64,000 nucleotides of DNA from the NCBI GenBank assembly GCA_947498985.1, contig CANMMF010000001.1, positions 277,501-341,500 on the forward strand, read 5' to 3'. Position numbers and translations under genes: made by a program. Below the pieces are notes generated by a model. It worked only from the letters and a program-made list of their open reading frames with translations, did no database searches and was not told where the DNA came from. Source of the DNA: an uncultured Paracoccaceae bacterium (GTDB taxonomy: Bacteria; Pseudomonadota; Alphaproteobacteria; Rhodobacterales; Rhodobacteraceae). This document shows positions 33,170 through 42,199 of the stretch, in pieces; the stretch's first letter is position 1; each line of letters begins with the position of its first letter.

Positions 33170-33829
33170 TCACAGGCTCTGCAAAATGAGCTCCATCCCT
33201 TGTTCGACATCGGCCTGCATGGCCGCGGCGGCAGCGTCAGGGTCGCGCGCCTCCAGCGCGTGCAGCAAATCCTTGTGCCGGTCCGGCAGGTTGCGCGTGC
33301 CGGTCTGACCGCAGACAACCCGCAGCGACGGGCCAAACCGCAGCCAGAGCCCGTCGACCAGCGCGGTGAGGATCGGCGCATCGGCGAACCGGTTCAGTTC
33401 GGCGTGAAAGCGGTGGTTTTCGTGCAGGTACCGGCCGACATCGCCGCGCGCAATCGCCCGGTCGAGCGCGTCGTCGATGTCGCGCAGCCCGCCGACACGC
33501 TCTGCCGTCATGTCGCGCGCGGCCCGCGCCGCCAGACGAGGCTCAAGCGCGATGCGCGCTTCGGTAAGTTCCTCCAGCGCCGCGGGATCCAGCACCGGCA
33601 CGGCGATGCGGCGGTTGCCCATCGCATCAAGCGCGCCTTCGGCAGTCAGGCGGCGCAGCGCCTCGCGCACGGGGGTCATCCCGGCGTCAAGCTCTTCCAC
33701 CAGACCCTGGATCGTGACCGGCTGGCCAGGCGCCAGTTCGCCAAAGAGCACCATGTCGCGCAGGCGGCGATAGACGCGCTCATGCGCCGGGATCCCGGCG
33801 CCGGTCACTGCCACTGCAGTCTCGCCCAT
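33170..33829 (-). CDS. GntR family transcriptional regulator (FCD/FadR subfamily)
   Basis: A 219-residue regulator. An N-terminal winged helix-turn-helix (VYRRLRDMVLFGELAPGQPVTI through MTPVREALRRLTAEGALD, about residues 17-65) precedes an all-helical FCD ligand domain (about 75-215) with the metal-ligand-type FHAEL and HKDLLHALEARD segments. It stands between the aminotransferase gene and the divergent potF and probably controls the polyamine locus. The ATG at 33829 is preferred to one at 33889; the ribosome binding site is weak. Confidence 0.92.
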   Translation of the reverse strand: MGETAVAVTGAGIPAHERVYRRLRDMVLFGELAPGQPVTIQGLVEELDAGMTPVREALRRLTAEGALDAMGNRRIAVPVLDPAALEELTEARIALEPRLAARAARDMTAERVGGLRDIDDALDRAIARGDVGRYLHENHRFHAELNRFADAPILTALVDGLWLRFGPSLRVVCGQTGTRNLPDRHKDLLHALEARDPDAAAAAMQADVEQGMELILQSL

Positions 33830-33924
33830 CTTCGCGTCTTTCTTCTCGCTTCTCGTTCGAACAAACCTGCAAAAGCGCCGATTTGCCATCCGAAATCATC
33901 ATTGATATTGCCATCAACCGCAAG

Positions 33925-33937
33925 ATTTGACCAAATT
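33925..33937 (+). promoter_or_regulatory. Operator-like motif before potF
   Basis: ATTTGACCAAATT, 47-59 nt ahead of the potF ATG, is the partner of the motif at 33121-33133. Just upstream lies TTGAT-ATTGCC-ATCAA (33902-33917), a separate 5-bp inverted repeat whose 6-nt spacer is too long for the usual FNR site. Both could take part in regulating the transporter operon. Confidence 0.45.
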
Positions 33938-33983
33938 GCCAAGTCAAGGGGCACAAGACCCCATCGTCCAACGGGAGAATCAA

Positions 33984-35066
33984 ATGAAAACCCTGATGAG
34001 TGTAACCGCGGTGGCCGCATTGGTGGCCGGACCGGCCCTGGCCGAAGAAGTCCGCGTCTATAACTGGTCTGACTATATCGACGAAGAGCTGCTGTCCAAG
34101 TTCGAAGAGGAAACCGGGCTGGAGCTGATCTACGACGTCTTCGACAGCAACGAAGTGCTCGAGACCAAGATGCTGGCCGGCGGCTCGGGTTATGACGTGG
34201 TGGTGCCTACCGGCACCTTCCTGCAGCGCCAGATTTCGGCCGGCGCGTTCCAGAAGCTCGACAAGTCCAAGCTCGAAAATCTCGGCAACATGTGGGACGT
34301 GATCGAAGCGCGCACCGACACCTACGATCCCGGCAACGAATACTCGATCAACTACATGTGGGGCACCACCGGCATCGGTGTGAACGTGCCGAAAGTGCAG
34401 GAAGTGCTGGGCGTCGACGCGCCGATCCGCAGCCTCGATCTGATCTTCGACCCGGCAAACATGGAAAAGCTGGCCGATTGCGGCGTGCATTTCCTCGACG
34501 CACCCACCGAGATGATCCCGGCCGCGCTGGTCTATGCCGGGATGGCACCGGATTCCAAGGATGGCGACGCCCTGGCAAAGGCCGAAGAGGTGCTGATGGC
34601 CGTGCGTCCTCATGTGCAGAAGTTCCACAGCTCGGAATACATCAACGCTCTGGCCAATGGCGATATCTGCGTGGCCTTCGGCTGGTCGGGCGACGTGTTG
34701 CAGGCCCGCGACCGCGCCGCGGAGGCCGACAATGGCGTCGAGATCGCCTATAACGCCCCCTCCGAAGGCGCGCTGATGTGGTTCGACCAGATGGCGATCC
34801 CCGAAGACGCGCCGAACCCCGAAGGCGCGCACAAGTTCCTCGACTTCATCATGAAGGGAGAGAACATGGCCGCGGCGTCGAACTATGTCTACTACGCCAA
34901 TGGCAACGAGGCCTCCAAGGAGTTCCTCAACGAGGATGTGATCGGAGATACCGCGATTTATCCCGACGAGTCGGCGCTGGAAAACCTCTACACCGTGACG
35001 CCCTGGGGCCCGCGCGATCAGCGCAGCCTGACGCGGCTCTGGACCAAGATCAAATCGGGCACCTGA
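33984..35066 (+). CDS. potF: Polyamine ABC transporter periplasmic binding protein
   Basis: A 360-residue protein of the PotD/PotF family. A signal peptide is visible (MKTLMSVTAVAALVAGPALA, cleavage near residue 20). The mature protein begins EEVRVYNWSDYIDEELLSKFEEETG, the family hallmark, and keeps aromatic and acidic residues typical of the putrescine pocket (YNWSDYI, VVPTGTFL, FGWSGDV). It delivers putrescine or similar amines to the PotABC membrane complex encoded downstream. ACGGGAGAATCA precedes the ATG. Confidence 0.94.
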   Translation: MKTLMSVTAVAALVAGPALAEEVRVYNWSDYIDEELLSKFEEETGLELIYDVFDSNEVLETKMLAGGSGYDVVVPTGTFLQRQISAGAFQKLDKSKLENLGNMWDVIEARTDTYDPGNEYSINYMWGTTGIGVNVPKVQEVLGVDAPIRSLDLIFDPANMEKLADCGVHFLDAPTEMIPAALVYAGMAPDSKDGDALAKAEEVLMAVRPHVQKFHSSEYINALANGDICVAFGWSGDVLQARDRAAEADNGVEIAYNAPSEGALMWFDQMAIPEDAPNPEGAHKFLDFIMKGENMAAASNYVYYANGNEASKEFLNEDVIGDTAIYPDESALENLYTVTPWGPRDQRSLTRLWTKIKSGT

Positions 35067-35078
35067 CCCGGTTTCTGC

Positions 35079-35108
35079 GGCCCGCGCCTTGCCAGGCGCG
35101 GGCCTTTT
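35079..35108 (+). terminator. Intra-operon terminator/attenuator between potF and potA
   Basis: A 10-bp perfect stem GGCCCGCGCC / GGCGCGGGCC with a 6-nt loop is followed by TTTT, 13 nt after the potF stop and 29 nt before potA. Such hairpins often let the binding protein be made in excess over the membrane components by partial termination. Confidence 0.82.
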
Positions 35109-35136
35109 CATGTCAGGTATCCCCAAAGGGGGCGTC

Positions 35137-36570
35137 ATGTCCGATATCGCGACCAACAGCCAAGCCAAGAGCGCGGCAGCGCAGCCGGTGTTCGAGCCGT
35201 GGAACGACCCGGATGCAAAACCGCTGATCCAGTTCAGGGACGTGACCAAGCGGTTCGGCGATTTCACCGCCATCGACACCCTGACCATCGACATTTTCGA
35301 GCAGGAATTCTTTGCGCTGCTGGGCCCGTCGGGCTGCGGCAAGACCACCCTGATGCGCATGCTTGCTGGCTTCGAGACCCCCACCGAAGGCCACATCCTG
35401 CTGGGCGGCGAGCAGATCGACCACGTGCCGCCGAACAAGCGCGCGGTGAACATGATGTTCCAGAGCTACGCGCTTTTCCCGCATCTGAGCGTCTGGGAAA
35501 ACATCGCCTTCGGGCTCAAGCGCGAAGGCAAGGACAGCGCTTTCATCGACGCCCGCGTCGAGGAGATGCTGCGACTGACCCGGCTGGAACGTTTTGCAAA
35601 GCGCAAGCCGCACCAGATTTCCGGCGGGCAACGGCAACGCGTGGCGCTGGCCCGCAGCCTTGCCAAGGCGCCGAAGCTCCTGCTGCTGGACGAGCCATTG
35701 GGCGCGCTCGATCGCAAGCTGCGCGAGGAGACCCAGTTCGAGCTGATGGACATTCAGGAAAAAACCGGCACCACCTTTGTCATCGTGACCCACGATCAGG
35801 AAGAGGCGATGACCGTCGCCAGCCGCGTGGCGGTGATGGATGAAGGCCGCATCGTGCAGGTGGCCACCCCCGCGGTGATCTACGAGGCGCCGAACTCGGT
35901 CTATGTGGCCGATTTCATCGGCGACGTGAACCTCTTGCGCGGCGCGGCCACGGCCCGCAGCACGCCCGCGCCCCCGGAGCAAACCGCCGTAGCCGAAGCC
36001 CCGGCCCCGGCGGAGCCTCTGCTCGAAAGCGCGGCCCCCCTGCCCACGCCGCAGGACCGGACACCGCAACCCAACGCGGCCGGTGCCTGGCTGCATGACC
36101 GCTTCCTGACCCGCATCCTCGGCCCGCGCCCCGACGCGGTGAAACGCCTGCCGCCACCCGACCACGCCGCCCCCGCCAAGACCGCTGAGACACCCCCGAA
36201 ACCCGACAGGACCGCGCCGCAGGACATCCCCGAAGGCGGCATCGAAATCGCCCGCGGCGAGGGGCAGCCGCCCCTCATCGCCGCCGCCGCCGACCCCGCG
36301 CTCGCGGGCAAACCGGTGGTGCTGGCGCTGCGGCCCGAAAAGGTCTCGATCTCGCGCGAGCGGCCTGCGACCCACAACGCCCTGCAAGGCAAGGTGATCG
36401 ACATCGCCTATCTCGGCAACGTCTCCACCTATCACGTGGAGCTGCAGGACGGGCAGATGATCAAGGCGCAGATGGCCAACACCCGCCGGATCGCCCGTCG
36501 CGACATCACCTGGGAAGACACCGTCTGGGTCGGCTTTTCGGCCACCGCCGGTGTGGTGCTGGAAGAATGA
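35137..36570 (+). CDS. potA: Polyamine ABC transporter ATPase with unusual C-terminal insertion
   Basis: A 477-residue ATPase, roughly 100 residues longer than typical PotA/PotG. The nucleotide-binding domain is standard: Walker A GPSGCGKTT at 63-71, signature ISGGQRQRVALARSLA, Walker B LLLLDEPLGALD and the switch histidine in VTHDQEEAM. After DFIGDVNLL (about 259-267) comes a Pro/Ala-rich low-complexity stretch to about residue 385, before the TOBE domain resumes at VVLALRPEKVSI. The insertion interrupts the regulatory domain. The ATG at 35137 follows AAAGGGGGCGTC. Confidence 0.93.
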   Translation: MSDIATNSQAKSAAAQPVFEPWNDPDAKPLIQFRDVTKRFGDFTAIDTLTIDIFEQEFFALLGPSGCGKTTLMRMLAGFETPTEGHILLGGEQIDHVPPNKRAVNMMFQSYALFPHLSVWENIAFGLKREGKDSAFIDARVEEMLRLTRLERFAKRKPHQISGGQRQRVALARSLAKAPKLLLLDEPLGALDRKLREETQFELMDIQEKTGTTFVIVTHDQEEAMTVASRVAVMDEGRIVQVATPAVIYEAPNSVYVADFIGDVNLLRGAATARSTPAPPEQTAVAEAPAPAEPLLESAAPLPTPQDRTPQPNAAGAWLHDRFLTRILGPRPDAVKRLPPPDHAAPAKTAETPPKPDRTAPQDIPEGGIEIARGEGQPPLIAAAADPALAGKPVVLALRPEKVSISRERPATHNALQGKVIDIAYLGNVSTYHVELQDGQMIKAQMANTRRIARRDITWEDTVWVGFSATAGVVLEE

Positions 36571-36606
36571 TCGCTGCGCCGACAACCCTGGGCGAGGCGC
36601 GCTGAG

Positions 36607-37497
36607 ATGCGTCGCTACGTCGTCATCGCGCTGCCCTATCTGTGGCTCGTCGCGCTCTTTCTCATTCCCTTCGGCATCGTGCTCAAGATCGCGCTCAGCG
36701 ACATCGCGCTGGCCCGGCCGCCCTATATGCCGCAGCTCGACCTCTCCCAGGGCTGGGCCGGGCTCCGGGACTTCCTGACCGCGCTCGATTTCGAGAATTT
36801 CACCTTCCTGACCACCGACGATCTCTACTGGAAAGCCTATCTCAGCTCGTTGCAGATCGCCGCGCTCTCGACCGCGATCACGCTGCTGGTGGGCTACCCC
36901 ATCGCCTATGCCATGGCGCGTTCGGAACCGGAATGGCGGCCGACCCTGCTGATGCTGGTCATCCTGCCGTTCTGGACCTCGTTCCTGATCCGGGTCTATT
37001 CCTGGATGGGAATCCTCTCGACCGAAGGGGTGCTCAACCAGTTCCTGCTCGGGATCGGCGTCCTCTCCGAGCCACTGCAGATCCTCAACACCAATGTCGC
37101 GGTCTATATCGGCATCGTCTACACCTACCTGCCCTTCATGATCCTGCCGATCTACGCAGCGCTGGAAAAGATGGACGACTCGCTGCTGGAAGCGGCGGAG
37201 GATCTCGGCTCGTCGCGCCTGCAGGCTTTCTGGCTGGTGACGCTGCCGCTGTCGCGCAACGGCATCATCGCGGGCTGCTTTCTGGTCTTTATCCCGGCCA
37301 TCGGGGAATTTGTGATCCCCTCGCTGCTCGGCGGCTCGCAGACGCTGATGATCGGCAAGGTGCTCTGGGAGGAGTTCTTCTCCAACCGCGACTGGCCGGT
37401 GGCCTCCGCGGTGGCGGTGATCCTGCTGCTGATCCTGATCATCCCGATCATCCTCTTTCAGCGCAACGAACAGCGCGCACGGGAGGCCGATCAATGA
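36607..37497 (+). CDS. potB: Polyamine ABC transporter permease 1
   Basis: A 296-residue inner-membrane permease of the PotB/PotH type, with about six transmembrane segments. The conserved cytoplasmic EAA loop is LLEAAEDLGSSRLQAFWLVTLPLSRNGIIAG. It forms the channel with PotC. It starts 36 nt after potA. Its TGA stop overlaps the ATG of a 44-codon frame described next. Confidence 0.94.
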   Translation: MRRYVVIALPYLWLVALFLIPFGIVLKIALSDIALARPPYMPQLDLSQGWAGLRDFLTALDFENFTFLTTDDLYWKAYLSSLQIAALSTAITLLVGYPIAYAMARSEPEWRPTLLMLVILPFWTSFLIRVYSWMGILSTEGVLNQFLLGIGVLSEPLQILNTNVAVYIGIVYTYLPFMILPIYAALEKMDDSLLEAAEDLGSSRLQAFWLVTLPLSRNGIIAGCFLVFIPAIGEFVIPSLLGGSQTLMIGKVLWEEFFSNRDWPVASAVAVILLLILIIPIILFQRNEQRAREADQ

Positions 37498-37628
37498 CCC
37501 CTCCCAAGACACGCAGCGCCGCCGACCCTGGCTTCATCTTGCCTTTGAACTTCACGGAGTCCGGTGGCTGGCCCCCGATCCCGCCCCTTCAGTTTGCCCC
37601 GTCCGTCAAGAAGGCAGGCGGCGCATGA
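37494..37628 (+). CDS. 44-residue ORF locked between potB and potC
   Basis: The frame opens with an ATG overlapping the potB stop (ATGA at 37494-37497) and closes with a TGA overlapping the potC start (ATGA at 37625-37628). It encodes a proline-rich peptide: basic start (MTPPKTRSAAD), a hydrophobic patch (PGFILPLNF), then GWPPIPPLQF and a KKAGG tail. About four fifths of third positions are G or C, like the neighbouring genes. I recognise no family. It may be a genuine coupled microprotein or the accidental reading of an insertion that preserved coupling. Confidence 0.5.
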   Translation: MTPPKTRSAADPGFILPLNFTESGGWPPIPPLQFAPSVKKAGGA

Positions 37629-38443
37629 GACGGTTTTCCTGGTTCAACGCCACCTCGCTGACCTTCGGCTTTGCCTTTCTCTACCTGCCGATGATCATCC
37701 TGGTGATCTATTCCTTCAACGAAAGCCGCCTCGTCACGGTCTGGGCAGGCTTTTCGACCAAATGGTACGGTGAGCTTTTCCGCAACGAGGAGTTCCTCGA
37801 CGCCGCCTGGGTCACGCTCAAGGTCGCGGTGTTATCCTCGACCATCGCCACCGTGCTCGGCACCATGGCCGCGCATGTGCTGGTCAATGGCGGGCGGTTC
37901 CGCGGGCGCACGCTGTTTTCCGGCATGATCTATGCGCCGCTGGTGATGCCCGAAGTGATCACCGGCCTGTCGCTGCTGCTGCTCTTCATCGGCATCGGGC
38001 TCGAGCGCGGCGTGCTGACCGTGGTGCTGGCGCATACCACGTTTTCGATGTGCTATGTCTCGGTTGTCGTTTCCTCGCGTCTGGCGACCTTCGACCGCTC
38101 TCTGGAAGAAGCAGCGCTCGATCTGGGCTGTTCCTCTTTCGACGCGTTCCGGCTGGTGACGCTGCCGATCATCGCTCCTGCGGTGATCTCAGGCTGGCTG
38201 CTGGCCTTCACCCTGTCGCTCGACGATCTGGTGATCGCGAGTTTCACCACCGGGCCCGGCGCCACAACCCTGCCGATCAAGGTCTTTTCCTCGATCCGGC
38301 TGGGGGTCAGTCCGGAGATCAACGCGCTCTCCACCGTGCTGATCTCGGTGGTGGCGGTGGGTGTGATCTCTGCCTCGCTGATCACCAAGCGCGCGGCCTT
38401 GCAGCAAGCCCGGGAGGAACAGGCCGCGCAACGCGCCACATGA
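37625..38443 (+). CDS. potC: Polyamine ABC transporter permease 2
   Basis: A 272-residue PotC/PotI-type permease with about six membrane segments and the EAA loop LEEAALDLGCSSFDAFRLVTLPIIAPAVISG. It pairs with PotB in the membrane. A start motif typical of the family (FGFAFLYLPMIILVIYSFNESRL) follows the ATG closely. Its stop overlaps the start of the flavoprotein gene (ATGA), so uptake and amine oxidation are translated together. Confidence 0.94.
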   Translation: MRRFSWFNATSLTFGFAFLYLPMIILVIYSFNESRLVTVWAGFSTKWYGELFRNEEFLDAAWVTLKVAVLSSTIATVLGTMAAHVLVNGGRFRGRTLFSGMIYAPLVMPEVITGLSLLLLFIGIGLERGVLTVVLAHTTFSMCYVSVVVSSRLATFDRSLEEAALDLGCSSFDAFRLVTLPIIAPAVISGWLLAFTLSLDDLVIASFTTGPGATTLPIKVFSSIRLGVSPEINALSTVLISVVAVGVISASLITKRAALQQAREEQAAQRAT

Positions 38444-39762
38444 GGCGGCTTTTCGAGCCCGCCGCCTATGGCCCGCAAGGCGCGTGTTACTGGGCCGACA
38501 CCGTGCCGCTGGACGTCTGGCCTGCGCTCGGGCGCGATAGCGTAACCGACGTTGCGGTGATCGGCGGTGGTGTGACCGGGCTCTCTGCGGCATTGCGGCT
38601 GGCGGAATGCGGCGTCGGGGTCACCCTGCTGGAGGCCGAGCATGCGGGCTGGGGTGCCTCCGGGCGCAATGGCGGGTTCTGTTGCCTGGGCGGCGCGAAA
38701 GCCTCGGACCGGACATTGCGGCGACGGCACGGTGCGGCCGGTCTGGCGGCGTGGCAAACCACAGAGACAGCCGCGATAGACTGGGTCGACGGGTTCCTGT
38801 CGCAAAGCGGCGCGGAGGTCGACCGGCATTCAAACGGCGAGACGGTGCTGGCGCATAGCGCCAAAGCCTGGGCAGACATGCAATCGGACGCGCGCCACAT
38901 GCGCGCGCGCTACGGCGTGGAGGCGACGCTGATCCAGGCGCAGGCCTTGCGGGAGCAAGGGTTGGGCGGGTCCTGGCACGGCGCGATGACCATCCCGCTG
39001 GGCTTTGCGCTCAACCCGCGGAAATACCACGCGGCCCTGGCAAAGGCCGCGCGTCACGCAGGTGCGATGCTGCATGCCGAAAGTCCGGCCCTGTCATTGA
39101 ACCCTGCGCAAAACGGCTGGCGCGTGACCACGCCGAACGCTGTCCTGACCGCACGCAGGGTGGTGATCGCCACCAATGGCTACAGTTCCGAAGACCTGCC
39201 ACGCTGGTTGCGCGCGCGCACTCTGCCCACGCCGTCAAGTGTTCTTGTGACCCGCCCGCTGACGCAATCGGAGCGAGACGCACAGGGCTGGCACTCGAGC
39301 CAGATGGCCTTCGATTCGCGGGTCCTGCTGCATTATTTCCGGCTGATGCCCGATGGACGGTTCCTCTTTGGCATGCGGGGCGGTCTGAGCGCCGCGCCCC
39401 GCGACACCGCGCGCACATCCGAACGGCTCAGGGCGCATTTCGCGCAGCTCTTTCCGGCATGGCGCGACGTGGAGATCACCCATGAGTGGTCCGGGCTGGT
39501 CTGCCTGATGGCCCGATTGACCCCGTTTGTCGGGCCGGTGCCCGGGCAGCAGGGGCTTTTTGCGGCGCTCGGCTATCACGGCAATGGCGTGGCCATGGGC
39601 AGCTATGCGGGGCGTCTGGTCGGGGACCTTGCGCGCGGCACCGATCCGGACCTGCCCTATCCCGACGCCATGCGCGCGAAGCCCTGGCGCTTTCCGCTTG
39701 GACGCCACCGGCGGGTCTTGCTGAAACCGCTTTACTGGGCCGCCGACAGGTTCGATCTCTAG
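38440..39762 (+). CDS. FAD-dependent amine oxidoreductase, PuuB/DAO-like
   Basis: A 440-residue flavoprotein of the D-amino-acid oxidase superfamily. The FAD motif IGGGVTGLSAALRL is at residues 41-54 and the WGASGRNGGFCCLGG segment is typical of gamma-glutamylputrescine oxidases and similar enzymes. The C-terminal LTPFVGPVPGQQGLFAALGYHGNGVAMG is the second flavin contact. With the coupled transporter this suggests oxidation of an imported (possibly glutamylated) amine. No glutamylpolyamine synthetase gene is in the window, so the exact substrate is open. Confidence 0.9.
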   Translation: MRRLFEPAAYGPQGACYWADTVPLDVWPALGRDSVTDVAVIGGGVTGLSAALRLAECGVGVTLLEAEHAGWGASGRNGGFCCLGGAKASDRTLRRRHGAAGLAAWQTTETAAIDWVDGFLSQSGAEVDRHSNGETVLAHSAKAWADMQSDARHMRARYGVEATLIQAQALREQGLGGSWHGAMTIPLGFALNPRKYHAALAKAARHAGAMLHAESPALSLNPAQNGWRVTTPNAVLTARRVVIATNGYSSEDLPRWLRARTLPTPSSVLVTRPLTQSERDAQGWHSSQMAFDSRVLLHYFRLMPDGRFLFGMRGGLSAAPRDTARTSERLRAHFAQLFPAWRDVEITHEWSGLVCLMARLTPFVGPVPGQQGLFAALGYHGNGVAMGSYAGRLVGDLARGTDPDLPYPDAMRAKPWRFPLGRHRRVLLKPLYWAADRFDL

Positions 39763-39799
39763 CCTCACCGTGGACGGTCACTCCTTGTTGCAAACACGA

Positions 39800-39825
39800 A
39801 AAAGGGGCCCCGGAAGGCCCCTTTT
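39800..39825. terminator. Bidirectional terminator between the polyamine operon and groEL
   Basis: A 10-bp stem AAAAGGGGCC / GGCCCCTTTT with a 6-nt loop has T runs on both strands. It lies between two convergent genes (plus-strand stop 39762, groEL stop 39895) and can end both transcripts. Confidence 0.88.
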
Positions 39826-39894
39826 CCTGATCATCTGGCGGTGCGGCGTGCGCCCAAGGGCGCGCCGCCGCGACACAGCTCCGACGGAGCCGTC

Positions 39895-41562
<1,668 letters not shown>

Positions 41563-41606
41563 CTATGTGTTTGTTTGGATCGAAATCGTCAGACGAGCCG
41601 GGGCGT

Positions 41607-41918
41607 TCAGGCCGCGGCAGCCGCCGATTTGCCCTCGATGATGCCGAGGATGTCCGATTCCTTCATGATCAGCAGCTCTTCGCCGTCGATCGTCACTTCG
41701 GTGCCCGACCACTTGCCGAACAGGATGTGATCGCCATCGCTGACAGCCATCGCGATCAGCTCGCCGCTGTCCTTGCGGGCGCCTTCGCCACAGGCCACAA
41801 CAACGCCCTCGGCGGGCTTTTCCTTGGCGCTGTCGGGAATGATCAGACCGCCCTTGGTCTTTTCGTCGCTTTCGATGCGGCGAACCAGCACGCGGTCATG
41901 AAGCGGTTTAAATGTCAT
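41607..41918 (-). CDS. groS: Co-chaperonin GroES (Hsp10)
   Basis: A 103-residue GroES. It begins [14 protein letters not shown], has the mobile-loop region ([21 protein letters not shown]) and the roof and barrel strands, and ends with [12 protein letters not shown]. It caps the GroEL cylinder. GCTAGGAGCTGCAAAG gives a good ribosome binding site for the ATG at 41918; an upstream codon at 41981 overlaps the CIRCE operator and is rejected. Confidence 0.98.
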   Translation of the reverse strand: MTFKPLHDRVLVRRIESDEKTKGGLIIPDSAKEKPAEGVVVACGEGARKDSGELIAMAVSDGDHILFGKWSGTEVTIDGEELLIMKESDILGIIEGKSAAAAA

Positions 41919-41974
41919 CTTTGCAGCTCCTAGCTCAAAGGTTTTCCTCCGGCCCCCCGATGTTCCGGGAAGCG

Positions 41975-42001
41975 TTATCACTCACACGAGGCGAGTGCTA
42001 A
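41975..42001 (-). promoter_or_regulatory. CIRCE operator (HrcA site) of groESL
   Basis: On the minus strand TTAGCACTC-N9-GAGTGATAA matches the CIRCE consensus TTAGCACTC-N9-GAGTGCTAA at 17 of 18 positions. It starts at the predicted transcription start of the promoter directly upstream, the classical arrangement for repression by HrcA. Confidence 0.95.
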
Positions 42002-42008
42002 CGGCGCA

Positions 42009-42037
42009 TAGCTATGGATCGACCCGCGGCCTGTCAA
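42009..42037 (-). promoter_or_regulatory. Sigma-70-type promoter of groESL
   Basis: TTGACA (42032-42037) and TAGCTA (42009-42014) are separated by 17 nt on the minus strand. The -35 is a perfect consensus. The expected start near 42001 coincides with the first base of CIRCE, so HrcA bound there would block initiation. Confidence 0.75.
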
Positions 42038-42148
42038 CAGGTCAAAGCGCAAAAAAATCGCGCTCCCTGCCGGGTTTCGCGCGTGGAGGAGCGCGGCGCG
42101 CCAGAACTGCCCCCAAGGGTTGGAAATGTAAACCGCTGACAGGGCGCG

Positions 42149-42165
42149 TTAACCTTTCCCTAACC
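42149..42165 (+). promoter_or_regulatory. CtrA-like binding site upstream of comM
   Basis: TTAACC-TTTCC-CTAACC differs by one base from the full CtrA site TTAACC-N5-TTAACC (TTAA-N7-TTAA core). It lies 35 nt before the first comM ATG. In Rhodobacter capsulatus CtrA is needed for competence genes used in gene transfer agent uptake, so the site is biologically sensible. Confidence 0.5.
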
Positions 42166-42199
42166 ATGCGCGTCGCACTCTCTGAGCGGTTCGGGGAGC

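Noticed and set aside
33902-33917. FNR-type site TTGAT-N6-ATCAA before potF
   Set aside because: FNR/FnrL sites have a 4-nt spacer; six nucleotides would place the half-sites out of register. It is kept only as an unspecific inverted repeat.
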